Below, piece after piece: positions 6,861-14,392 of a stretch of DNA of 14,392 nucleotides (the first letter of the stretch is position 1; each line of letters opens with the position of its first letter). Below the pieces are notes generated by a model, which did not search any database, had not been told where the DNA came from, and saw only the letters and a list, made by a program, of their open reading frames with translations. The DNA comes from Bacteroidales bacterium (GTDB lineage: Bacteria > Bacteroidota > Bacteroidia > Bacteroidales > UBA7960), in the NCBI GenBank assembly GCA_007131125.1, contig SLRE01000132.1:1-14392 (forward strand), written 5' to 3'. The position numbers and the translations under genes were made by a program.

Positions 6861-8150
6861 TTATCTTCTCATTTCCAGTATTTCCTGTTCAGTAGGGGGC
6901 ACCTTCACAGTTTTCATCATGGCTTCCTTATCGCCATCGAAGGTTTTGGTAATGGGCATTCCGTCACGGGTAAGCCCATCGAAGGTTCCGTTATCTACCA
7001 GGTCCCATAGCGCATATTTGGCCTGCGACTGCAGGTTGATCAGTCCGAAGTGGTTTTCTGAACCAAGGGGGTTTTCGGCGTCTTTCCACTGTTCGTCAAA
7101 AGCTTCAAAATAGAAGCAGGTAATCCCCTCATTATTGGTCCATTCCCTGGTATGATGGTAGTAAAGGGCAGATTTGTATTCGTCAATTGCCCTGGCACCA
7201 TCAGCTCCATAATACTCATCGGATATGGTAGCCCATCCGGTTTCGCCAATATGCACGGGTTTATCAACACCAAGGCTTTGCATATAGTCAACCACACTTT
7301 TGTATTGGGAAATGGCGTAATCCCTGGACCTGATCATGGCCGAGTGGATTTTTTCCAGGTCCGAAAGATGCTCCTCTTCCTCGGGCACACCCCAGAAGTC
7401 GGGATTGTAGTGGGTGTCGTGCATGGGGTAGGTATGCATGGAAATGAAGTCAACCGCCCTGATCAGTTCATTCAGGTCTTCATTATGGTATTCAGTACCC
7501 CCTCCGCCCCAGGAGGCAAAATTGTCGGAGCTGGTGATCCACAATGATTCTGGAAGTTCGCCTTGCTTTTTCAGGTCTTGCAAATGGTTTACCCACCTGA
7601 GGATGATTGCCGGTTCCACATAATATTCCCATGCCCAGTGCACCATGGCCTCATTTCCTACAGCAATGATTTTAACGATATCCGGATATTGCCGGGCCAG
7701 TTCAACAGCGCGGGCAATTTCAGCCTCATTATCTTCACTCTCCTCGTCGCGAATTCTGTCGGGGAGGTCTGTCCAGGCATTTTTGCAATCGATCCAAGCA
7801 CCCAGCATCAAATACATTTCAAACTCCGGATCATCTTTTTTCAATTGCGTGATGGCTTCCAGCAGATTTGCAGCCTCATCATAATGCACATTGTAGGTTC
7901 TCAGCAACTTTATCCCCATTGCTGATAAAATTTTCATGTCTTCCTTCAGCTGGGGAATAGTGGGTTGAATGTCTCTGGTGATTTCCCGATAACCCCCATA
8001 GGATATAGCCTGGTAAGTGGGGTTTCCCAGTATGTCGGCAGCGGTTTTGCCTTCAGGATCCTGGCCCGGAGAACAAGCCATCATCAGCCAGCCCGCCAGC
8101 AGCGAAATCAGAAACAAATGGATTCGGTTTATCATGTCCTGCATCTTCAT
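6861..8150 (-). CDS. GH17 lipoprotein, probable laminarinase
   Basis: A 429-residue GH17 enzyme exported as a lipoprotein: the hydrophobic leader ends in LMMAC with Cys26, followed by SPGQDPEGK. The barrel starts at about residue 48 (AISYGGYRE). The acid/base Glu167 is in AVGNEAMVHW, the nucleophile Glu303 in HIGETGWAT, and CFYFEAFDEQWK follows. The spacing between the catalytic residues is 136, against 90 and 93 in the two leaderless GH17 proteins of this locus. The extra residues contain a Gly-run (WGGGG), a segment after the HTYP motif with PDFWGVPEEEE, and a helical stretch. These are probably long barrel loops that shape the substrate cleft. A 40-residue C-terminal extension (TKTFDGDKEAMMKTV onward) lies beyond the barrel. 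Likely role: endo- or exo-cleavage of beta-1,3-glucan at the cell surface, complementing GH16. The gene lies 41 bases after the phosphorylase gene, with the leader AAAAAACA directly before the ATG. Confidence 0.92.
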   Translation of the reverse strand: MKMQDMINRIHLFLISLLAGWLMMACSPGQDPEGKTAADILGNPTYQAISYGGYREITRDIQPTIPQLKEDMKILSAMGIKLLRTYNVHYDEAANLLEAITQLKKDDPEFEMYLMLGAWIDCKNAWTDLPDRIRDEESEDNEAEIARAVELARQYPDIVKIIAVGNEAMVHWAWEYYVEPAIILRWVNHLQDLKKQGELPESLWITSSDNFASWGGGGTEYHNEDLNELIRAVDFISMHTYPMHDTHYNPDFWGVPEEEEHLSDLEKIHSAMIRSRDYAISQYKSVVDYMQSLGVDKPVHIGETGWATISDEYYGADGARAIDEYKSALYYHHTREWTNNEGITCFYFEAFDEQWKDAENPLGSENHFGLINLQSQAKYALWDLVDNGTFDGLTRDGMPITKTFDGDKEAMMKTVKVPPTEQEILEMRR

Positions 8151-8191
8151 TGTTTTTTAGTGTTGTTGATTAGGTTATAAGTTGTTGATAG

Positions 8192-11100
8192 TCAATCATT
8201 CTTTAATGTGACTTCCAGTCTGTCAATTTTTCCGTTTCTTTTAAAAACCAGCTTGCTTGCATCCCGGGTCAGACATTTACCTGACAGCTCTTCTGTGTTG
8301 CCGTCGGCATAAAAAACTGTGACCTTCTCCTGATTGGAAGCGGAGTAAATTACAGGCACCGAACAAAAGGTAAAGCCGAGTTGCCCCTGTTTCAGTGCAA
8401 TTTGTTCTTTCCCTCCATTTACAGGAACATACTCAAATGGCGCGGCTTCGGTAAGGAATTCCTCTTTTCTGAGCAGGCATGGATCGAAACAGAGTTGGGC
8501 ATCCTTTACAAATACCCCCAATTCTCCAAAGCGCGAGAGGATATCCTCTTTCACCTGTCCGGTCATCCCGGGTTGCTGTGCGCCCCGGTGCTGGGGAGTG
8601 TGTGAATAGGGATCGGTAGGAAACGCCCCATACAGTTCAGGAGATTTGTGTACCCCAATTCCTGCCTGTATCTCGTAGTAATGATCCAGCAGTTTTCCCA
8701 CAACAACCGGATCAGCCTTTTCATCAATGGCTTTCAGGCAACATTCCTGTGCAGCCAGTAAGAGCTTCGACACCATGTGCCAGTAAATTGAACCCAGCCC
8801 TTCGTAGGAGAAAAAGGTACCTGACCTGCCGGTAAAAGCTTTGTGGTTAAATACTTTTTCAAAAATGTCCAGCAAAAGCTTACGTTCTTTCTCCGCAAGT
8901 TCTTTGTATTCCCCATCCTGCAGAGAATCCAAAACACGCTCAAGGTCTTTTGCATTTGTAAAGCTGCCATTGAAATGCAGCCCGCCCTGTATGTCCTGCT
9001 CAACGATCTTTTTGTTCCCCTCAGCAATCATTTTTTTGATAAGGTCTGATGATTTTGCATCGGAGGGAGGTATGGTATTTTTCTGTAAAAAGCCGGGCAA
9101 GCCCTCATTGGGATAAAGCAGGTAACTGTATTGGTCTGCCCTGAACAAAGCACTGCTTTTCATATTTTCCAGAACTTCCAGGGCTTCTTCCGGATTCAAA
9201 AATCCCGAGCTTAAAACAGCGACCTGTCCCTCCAGCATTTCGTTGAGGTGGGAAACGGAAATTTCAGTATCCGTTAGCGATATAAGGTTGTAAGCGTGGA
9301 AGAGTTTGTCGTCTCTCTGGTTTACACTTATGGAGTGCCTGATATAGTCCAGGCATACCTGCGTGAAATCTTTTAGTCCGGCAATGGAAACGCTTCTCTT
9401 TTTCCCCCAGAACCCTTTCTGATAAATATGCTGTCTGTATTCAGATGCTGCCACACCCAATTGGTCTGCTATTACTTTCCTGTTTTTATCGGTGACGACC
9501 TCGGACAGCAATGGGCTGAATTCCTGGAGGGTATTTCTAATGCTATGATAAAACTCAATAAGTTCGCTTGATAATTTGACTTTTTCAGCATCATACTTTT
9601 CCAGGATACCCTGGAAAAAAACCATGAAACGATGCATGTAATAAAGAGTAACCATAGAAGCACCGTTTCCTACCAGAGCATTGTTTGCATCATTCCATTC
9701 GGGTCGTTGTGTATTGAGCCAAATGCCCGCTTCAGGAATGAGATTGGAAATTTTTGCCAGGATGGTGGCAAGAATTTTTTCAAGGAAATTTACATGATAA
9801 ACTTCTTTTCCGTCAGAATACAGCAGGGTTCCGTCTGCTCCCATTTGTTCACGCCTTTTTCGTATTTCGGCATCCCATTTATGGTCAAATACAATGGTAT
9901 CTTTCGGGTTCTTCAGGATCTGCTCATAAGGTTTGATGATGTATGGAACAGCGGCATACACGAACCATTCTTTGTCAAAAAACGACTGCAGGGTTCCGGG
10001 GTGATACCGCTCTATGATCTCAAAGAATTTCTGGAGGTAAATGATCTGGTGATCACCCCAGTATCCTATATATGACCAGGGGTCATCGGGCTCTATGGTT
10101 TCCCAGTCGAAGCCGTCCCTGGTAAGCCTGTAGGGATTGTATCCATCAAAGGTTGAGGCATTCAGGAATTTGAAGATCATCCCCTCTGTAAATTCCGGAT
10201 AGGCATGAGCCAAAGCTTCCCAGTTCTGGAACAGGTCCCGCCAGTTGCCTTCATAATCCAGAATTTCCGAACCATCTGTTTCATTCTGGGTGTTTATGGT
10301 AAAATGATTCCATGGGCGGCTGGGGTCTCCGTGCCGCCGGCTGAACTTCAGGGGCAGATACTCTGTGGAAAGCCTGATGAGATCAGCGTCATTACTTTTT
10401 TTCAAAAGCTCTTTAAGTGCCGACTGGCTGAAGGCATCCGGAAGGCTTTTGACAAATTCCTGGTTCCCTGCGACAATGTCCTTGTTGGCTTTGAAAAGGT
10501 AACTGAGAAAATCCGCCTTTTTGATTTGATAATTGTTGTCGAAAACGCCCCCCCGCATAATGTTGAAAAGCACATTGGAAAAATGGCGGGCATCGTTCTT
10601 TTTATCTGCAGTAAGCTGCAGCCCGTCGGCAGCGGCAACAAGCCTTACCAGGTTTTCTGTGCCTGAATCAATGTCACGCTCAACCAGGTTTTCGAGATTA
10701 CTGTCCTCTTGTATTGATTTGGAAAGACGGATTATCTGCGAGTGGTTTTGGTTGACATTGGCAATGATCTTCCATTTTTTTGAAGATTTGGCGGGAAGGG
10801 ATATCTCAGCGGAAACAAAATAAGCTCCTTTTTCACCTTTGACATCCTGCTCCTCCTCAATTTCATGGTTTTGCCGGAACTTTTTCAACTGCAAGGAAGA
10901 AAGAAGACGGGTTGCATTTTCCAGTCCCAGTGACCAGGCGATGTTTGCCTTTAATGCTTCACTGGGTTCCGCTTTATCAACTATATTGGCACTCAGAGAA
11001 TAAATACCTATCCCTGAGGCAGGATCAAGTTCATTTCTTTTATAAGCATCTACCAGGTTGCTGGTGCCTCTTTGAAGGTCGGCCGGAACACCAAAGGGCA

Positions 11101-11644
11101 TGATGTTCTGAATACCATCAAGAATGTTTATCCGGCATGCTTTTTCTGAGGTATTGATTAGTTCCGCTTTCCGGATAAAACCAAACTCCTTTCCTGAATT
11201 CCACTGGTATCTGAATACCAGGCCCGGATCCTGAATGGTCTCTTCAAAAAGGATTTTATTTCCGAAAAGGTTTTTATAAAGGTTCCGGCGGACAACAAGT
11301 TTGTCTGAGCATCTTTCCGAAAAGGGTTCCCATATGAATGTGTCTCCATCGTTATGGATCAGGAATATAGATTTGCTTCCGGTGATTTCGGCAGATTCGG
11401 TGATTTTATCGTCGGTATAATAAGGAAACAGGGCATAATCAGGGTTTTTGCGGCCTGCAGAAAGCCCTCCCTTGCTCGAAATAAACATCCAATGATTGGA
11501 ATCACTTACAATGCTCATAAAGAAAGGACGCATCTGATCATGATTGCTTATTTGGAAGAAGCTTTCATTTTCATGCTCCACAATCTTCAGATCAACTCCT
11601 TTATTGGCCTCTTTACCCGATATGCCCTGTTTTCCTTTGTCCAT
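8192..11644 (-). CDS. GH94-clan glycoside phosphorylase, probable beta-1,3-glucan phosphorylase (GH149/GH161-like)
   Basis: A cytoplasmic protein of 1150 residues from the ATG at 11644. A GTG nine codons upstream (11671) is the other possible start, and a stop lies three codons before it. There is no signal peptide. The N-terminal third is a beta-sandwich of the kind found in GH94-like phosphorylases (SSKGGLSAGRKNPDYALFPY, about 55-75). It is followed by a helical (alpha/alpha)6 region with NWRDLFQNWEAL (about 470), which parallels the RDxxQD substrate loop of cellobiose phosphorylase. PEWNDANNALVGNG comes next, where W650-N651-D652 aligns with the GH94 WND catalytic Asp. The size and the WNDANNALVG form differ from GH94 (about 800 residues, DWNDG) and fit GH149, known as beta-1,3-oligoglucan phosphorylases, or the related GH161. 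Expected reaction: phosphorolysis of beta-1,3-gluco-oligosaccharides to glucose 1-phosphate and a shortened chain, saving one ATP per glucose. The family choice between GH149 and GH161 is recalled, not computed. It sits between the GH16 and GH17 lipoprotein genes, so the enzyme of the cytoplasmic branch is co-expressed with the surface enzymes. Confidence 0.85.
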   Translation of the reverse strand: MDKGKQGISGKEANKGVDLKIVEHENESFFQISNHDQMRPFFMSIVSDSNHWMFISSKGGLSAGRKNPDYALFPYYTDDKITESAEITGSKSIFLIHNDGDTFIWEPFSERCSDKLVVRRNLYKNLFGNKILFEETIQDPGLVFRYQWNSGKEFGFIRKAELINTSEKACRINILDGIQNIMPFGVPADLQRGTSNLVDAYKRNELDPASGIGIYSLSANIVDKAEPSEALKANIAWSLGLENATRLLSSLQLKKFRQNHEIEEEQDVKGEKGAYFVSAEISLPAKSSKKWKIIANVNQNHSQIIRLSKSIQEDSNLENLVERDIDSGTENLVRLVAAADGLQLTADKKNDARHFSNVLFNIMRGGVFDNNYQIKKADFLSYLFKANKDIVAGNQEFVKSLPDAFSQSALKELLKKSNDADLIRLSTEYLPLKFSRRHGDPSRPWNHFTINTQNETDGSEILDYEGNWRDLFQNWEALAHAYPEFTEGMIFKFLNASTFDGYNPYRLTRDGFDWETIEPDDPWSYIGYWGDHQIIYLQKFFEIIERYHPGTLQSFFDKEWFVYAAVPYIIKPYEQILKNPKDTIVFDHKWDAEIRKRREQMGADGTLLYSDGKEVYHVNFLEKILATILAKISNLIPEAGIWLNTQRPEWNDANNALVGNGASMVTLYYMHRFMVFFQGILEKYDAEKVKLSSELIEFYHSIRNTLQEFSPLLSEVVTDKNRKVIADQLGVAASEYRQHIYQKGFWGKKRSVSIAGLKDFTQVCLDYIRHSISVNQRDDKLFHAYNLISLTDTEISVSHLNEMLEGQVAVLSSGFLNPEEALEVLENMKSSALFRADQYSYLLYPNEGLPGFLQKNTIPPSDAKSSDLIKKMIAEGNKKIVEQDIQGGLHFNGSFTNAKDLERVLDSLQDGEYKELAEKERKLLLDIFEKVFNHKAFTGRSGTFFSYEGLGSIYWHMVSKLLLAAQECCLKAIDEKADPVVVGKLLDHYYEIQAGIGVHKSPELYGAFPTDPYSHTPQHRGAQQPGMTGQVKEDILSRFGELGVFVKDAQLCFDPCLLRKEEFLTEAAPFEYVPVNGGKEQIALKQGQLGFTFCSVPVIYSASNQEKVTVFYADGNTEELSGKCLTRDASKLVFKRNGKIDRLEVTLKND

Positions 11645-11719
11645 AGTTTGGTTTATATAACCAGCATTCACTCGTATTTAACTGGTTAAAAAAATTATAA
11701 TTACCTGTGAATAAGACAA
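11645..11719 (-). other. Leader between GH16 and phosphorylase genes, with short palindrome
   Basis: This 75-base AT-rich gap (48 if the GTG start at 11671 is used) contains a 14-base inverted repeat at 11677-11690, TTTAAC-CA-GTTAAA read along the genes. It follows a run of seven T on the same strand, so the T-run precedes the hairpin, which is the wrong side for an intrinsic terminator. It could be an operator-like or processing site, but AT-rich palindromes of this length arise often by chance. Confidence 0.25.
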
Positions 11720-12553
11720 CTAGTTTACTTCCTCATAGACTCTTACATAGTCTATGATCATTTTCTGCGGAAATGGGGTTTGCTCAGTTGGGAAGCCCAC
11801 ATAATTGCCACCAACTGCTACATTAAGAAGGATAAAAAACGGCTGGTCAAAAACCCATTCCCCCGGCACATCGGCAGGCCTGATCCTTTGATAGAGAAAA
11901 TCATCCACAAAAAAGTCAATTTTCTCCTCGTCCCATTCGATGGCAAAAACGTGATATTCAGCATCGAACCTTCCATTTGTCAGGGTATAGCTTTTGCTGA
12001 CCGGGTTTCCTCCCGAATATCCGGGTCCATGCACAGAGCCGTGGATAATATGGGGTTGCTGTCCCCTGAGCTCCATAATGTCAATCTCTCCGCTTTGGGG
12101 CCATCCCACTGTTTCAATATTATCGCCAAGCATCCAGAATGCCGGCCACAAGCCCGGGCCATAAGGGGTTTTCAACCTTGCTTCAAAACGGCCGTATTGC
12201 TGTGCAAAAAGGCCCTGGGTTTTGATTCTGGCAGAGGTGAAATTATTGCCATCCCGTAAGGCAGTGATTACCAGGTTTCCTTCACCATCCAATGATACAT
12301 TTTCCGGATTATTGGTATAACTCTGTAATTCCTGGTTTCCCCATCCATCTTCTCCTCTTCCAAGGTCAAAGGTCCATTTGGAGGGATCGGGTAGTTCGCC
12401 TGCCTCACCTTCAAAGTCATCGCTCCAAACCAACTGCCAGCTGCGTTCGGGCAGTTTCTGAAAATCATCCCGTTCACAACCCAGAAAGATGAGCAAAATT
12501 GGCATCAGGATATAGGCGATATTTACTTTCTTTATTTTTTCTTTTGCTTTCAT
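11720..12553 (-). CDS. GH16 endo-beta-1,3-glucanase (laminarinase) lipoprotein
   Basis: A 277-residue GH16 beta-jelly-roll enzyme, close to the minimal length for a single catalytic domain, with no extra binding module. The leader ends in IFLGC with lipobox Cys26, followed by ERDD, the acidic pattern that in Bacteroidota directs lipoproteins to the cell surface. The catalytic motif is GEIDIMELRG, with nucleophile Glu156, helper Asp158 and acid/base Glu161. This ExDxxE form with an inserted residue (EIDIME) is that of laminarinase-type GH16 rather than lichenases (EIDIEF). WSDDFEG at the domain start, GLWPAFWML and the closing IDYVRVYE strand are all present. It cleaves internal beta-1,3 links of laminarin and would release oligosaccharides at the cell surface for the transport system. 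It lies 40 bases after the glycan-binding lipoprotein gene, whose lipobox is also followed by ERD. Confidence 0.95.
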   Translation of the reverse strand: MKAKEKIKKVNIAYILMPILLIFLGCERDDFQKLPERSWQLVWSDDFEGEAGELPDPSKWTFDLGRGEDGWGNQELQSYTNNPENVSLDGEGNLVITALRDGNNFTSARIKTQGLFAQQYGRFEARLKTPYGPGLWPAFWMLGDNIETVGWPQSGEIDIMELRGQQPHIIHGSVHGPGYSGGNPVSKSYTLTNGRFDAEYHVFAIEWDEEKIDFFVDDFLYQRIRPADVPGEWVFDQPFFILLNVAVGGNYVGFPTEQTPFPQKMIIDYVRVYEEVN

Positions 12554-12593
12554 TTGTTTTTCATTTAAAGTTTATGAAGTTGCCCTGTCAACA

Positions 12594-14392
12594 CTAATCC
12601 TTGTGGAAATAAAGGTTATCAAGGAAAATATCTCCATTGCCATCGAATTTGAGTTGTATTACATCCTCAAGATCAACAGGAGCAAAGGATGATAAAGGAA
12701 TGTCAATGCTTGACCATCCGGTTGTGGGTACGGTCAATGAATAAGCCGTTTCAACAGGCCCTTCGCTGATCAGGTAAATATTAAGATCGGTTGAATTGGC
12801 CGTCCAGAAATCCAGGTGCAGATAATCCATATCAGAGAAATTCTGGCTGGAGGCAAGTTGAATCCCTTGGTAATCCAAGCCTTCGTACTTCAATGTGTTG
12901 ACGCCATCAATCTGAATTTCTGTTACAATGGTAGATTGTCCCCAGTCAGGGTTTAAATTCGTCCCAGGAAGTACATCGTAAGCATCGCTATAGATCGCAA
13001 CTACGTTGGCAGCATTATGAACAGGCGTTGGGGCCGGTTCAGAAGGCTCTTCCTCTGGGGGTGGAGGCGTTCCGTCATTGTAGAAATAAATATTGTCTGC
13101 GAAGAAACTCGGAATATTACCGCCCGCATCCACAAAAATGATTTGTGCAAGGTTTGCCCTGCTGGTCAGGCCGGGGAATTCATCAAGCGGAATATCCAGG
13201 CTTATCCATTGTTGAGACTGATCTGCTGAAATGTTGGTTGTATTTACTCCTGAAACATCTGCACCAAAATCAACAAGCTCAATCTGAAACTGAGCATTAT
13301 CGTTTAACTGGTTGGGAAGATAGATATCCACATGGATATGCGTCATGGCGTTTGCATTAACAGTAGGTGAGCTAAACTCAATACCCACAAAATTGAAGTC
13401 GAAATAATGCAGTACATGGTCTCCATTTACAACAAAATCTGCTGACTGCGTGGTTTGAAAAGGCTCCCAGAAGCCGTTATAATAGTTAACCGGCACATTG
13501 TCGTAGTGGTCGCTGAAAATGGAAATAACATTTTCAGGGTCATGTACCGGAGTTGGAGCAGGTTCATATTCACCTAAGGATTGAATGGTCAATGAACCGT
13601 CTGCATCAACTTCTCCGACCCTGGCAGTGATTTCGGCACTTCCGGGGCCGCCTGTTACGTTGATTCTTCCCACTTCATCAACCGTAGCGATGGAAGGGTT
13701 AGATGATGCAAATTCAAAGTAGGTCGGTGCAATGCTTATAGCCTGGTTAATTCCTGTGGGCATATTGAATGTGGACATTAACCCGCCAACCGCTGTTGAA
13801 ACACCAATAAATGATGTTTCCACAAGGTGTTCTCCATTGAGTATGGCAAAATTTGGATGTGCAATGGTGCCAAGGTTTTCATACCTCACTTCATCAAGCC
13901 AGAAGGTAAAGCCTTTTCCATCAATGTTGCCTGCCGCATACCACAGCAAGCCTCTTTCTGAGGTAAGCCTTGAAGGGTCAGGAATCGGTATGATGTATTT
14001 TCTCCATCCTGTGGTAACATTCAAACCCTGAATGGAAACCACATATTTATTTTCACCAAGGTCATTACCGAAACCAATTTCACCTATGGTGGCTGATTGG
14101 GTTGCTTTTGCCCAGAAGGACAATGCATTGTATCCGGATAAGTTGCGACCGACATCAGTAAAAAATACGCCTCCGGCAAAAGACCCGGCCGGGTCGCCCT
14201 CATCGGGCACTTCAAACCTCATGGAAGCAGAAGATTTGTTGCTGTAAGTAACCTGATTATCCACAGTAAAAGCCGTGGGTACAGACCCTCCAAAAGCTGC
14301 ATAATTCAATCCCGGGCTAAAGCCATCAATAAATACCTCAGGATTGGTCGGAAAAGAAGCTTGGTCCATATCATCGAGGTCGCGCTCGCAAC
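12594..14392 (-). CDS. Surface glycan-binding lipoprotein, SusE/SGBP-like (5' end outside window)
   Basis: The frame is open to the right edge; the Met at 14369 is not the start, because in-frame codons upstream read C-E-R-D-L-D-D-M. The Cys at 14388-14390 is very probably the lipobox Cys (counted here as residue 1), so only the signal peptide is missing. 598 mature residues are visible. Layout: a galactose-binding-like beta-sandwich resembling CBM11/CIA30-type domains (about 15-175, ending FTFWLDEVRYENLG), a Big2-like Ig domain (about 176-270, SSNPSIATVDEVGRINV), a jelly-roll module B1 (about 287-438, ending FADNIYFYND), a Pro/Glu-rich linker (439-458, PPPPEEEPSEPAPTP) and a second module B2 (460-598, ending IFLDNLYFHKD). 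B2 is strongly similar to module B of the protein at 1-1903. There is no catalytic motif. The multi-domain rod with an acidic lipoprotein signal placed before a GH16 gene is typical of the protein encoded after SusC/SusD. It probably holds laminarin at the cell surface. Confidence 0.88.
   Translation of the reverse strand, partial: CERDLDDMDQASFPTNPEVFIDGFSPGLNYAAFGGSVPTAFTVDNQVTYSNKSSASMRFEVPDEGDPAGSFAGGVFFTDVGRNLSGYNALSFWAKATQSATIGEIGFGNDLGENKYVVSIQGLNVTTGWRKYIIPIPDPSRLTSERGLLWYAAGNIDGKGFTFWLDEVRYENLGTIAHPNFAILNGEHLVETSFIGVSTAVGGLMSTFNMPTGINQAISIAPTYFEFASSNPSIATVDEVGRINVTGGPGSAEITARVGEVDADGSLTIQSLGEYEPAPTPVHDPENVISIFSDHYDNVPVNYYNGFWEPFQTTQSADFVVNGDHVLHYFDFNFVGIEFSSPTVNANAMTHIHVDIYLPNQLNDNAQFQIELVDFGADVSGVNTTNISADQSQQWISLDIPLDEFPGLTSRANLAQIIFVDAGGNIPSFFADNIYFYNDGTPPPPEEEPSEPAPTPVHNAANVVAIYSDAYDVLPGTNLNPDWGQSTIVTEIQIDGVNTLKYEGLDYQGIQLASSQNFSDMDYLHLDFWTANSTDLNIYLISEGPVETAYSLTVPTTGWSSIDIPLSSFAPVDLEDVIQLKFDGNGDIFLDNLYFHKD

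Noticed and set aside
8192..11644. Ordinary GH94 cellobiose or laminaribiose phosphorylase
   Set aside because: The protein is about 350 residues longer than usual GH94 enzymes, and the catalytic region reads PEWNDANNALVG instead of the DWNDG form. It clearly belongs to the same clan, but GH149 or GH161 fits better.
11677..11690. Palindrome TTTAAC-CA-GTTAAA as an operator or terminator
   Set aside because: It is AT-rich and short, its T-run is on the wrong side for a terminator, and no second copy was seen in the other gene gaps.
14367..14369. Met codon at 14369 as the start of the right-edge lipoprotein
   Set aside because: The frame continues upstream as C-E-R-D-L-D-D to the window edge, matching a lipobox Cys with an acidic tail like the GH16. 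The true start lies outside the window.

Overview
The window is a stretch of a Bacteroidota polysaccharide utilization locus (PUL) for beta-1,3/1,6-glucan of the laminarin type. The phylum is suggested by outer-membrane lipoproteins with acidic residues just after the lipobox cysteine, by A-rich leaders without Shine-Dalgarno sequences before most start codons, and by a GH16 + GH17 + GH30 gene set placed beside surface glycan-binding proteins. Species cannot be read from the sequence. All nine genes lie on the minus strand, are closely packed (gaps of 22 to about 75 bases, one overlap) and are probably co-transcribed from right to left. No gene-free stretch exceeds 300 bases. I see no RNA gene, mobile element or CRISPR.

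Layout in order of transcription: (1) 3' part of a lipoprotein glycan-binding protein, cut by the right edge almost exactly at its lipobox Cys (12594-14392); (2) GH16 endo-beta-1,3-glucanase lipoprotein (11720-12553); (3) large cytoplasmic GH94-clan phosphorylase, most likely GH149 or GH161 beta-1,3-glucan phosphorylase (8192-11644); (4) GH17 lipoprotein (6861-8150); (5) GH30 lipoprotein, probable beta-1,6-glucanase (5333-6838); (6) GPH/MFS sugar:cation symporter (3864-5294); (7, 8) two different GH17 enzymes without signal peptides, overlapping by 14-20 bases (2894-3814 and 1975-2913); (9) 5' part of a secreted modular repeat protein that runs off the left edge (1-1903).

Proposed working model (inference): surface lipoproteins capture laminarin, GH16 and GH17 cut the beta-1,3 backbone, and GH30 removes beta-1,6 glucose or branches. 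Oligosaccharides cross the outer membrane through a SusC/SusD pair expected upstream, outside the window. The GPH symporter brings them into the cytoplasm, where two GH17 enzymes and the phosphorylase finish the breakdown, releasing glucose 1-phosphate. No GH3 beta-glucosidase, regulator or SusC/D is present in the window.

The least conventional parts are the cytoplasmic half (GPH symporter + two leaderless GH17 + giant phosphorylase) and the left-edge protein. The latter is built of a 424-residue unit repeated at about 92% DNA identity, and carries a module also found in the lipoprotein at the other end of the locus.
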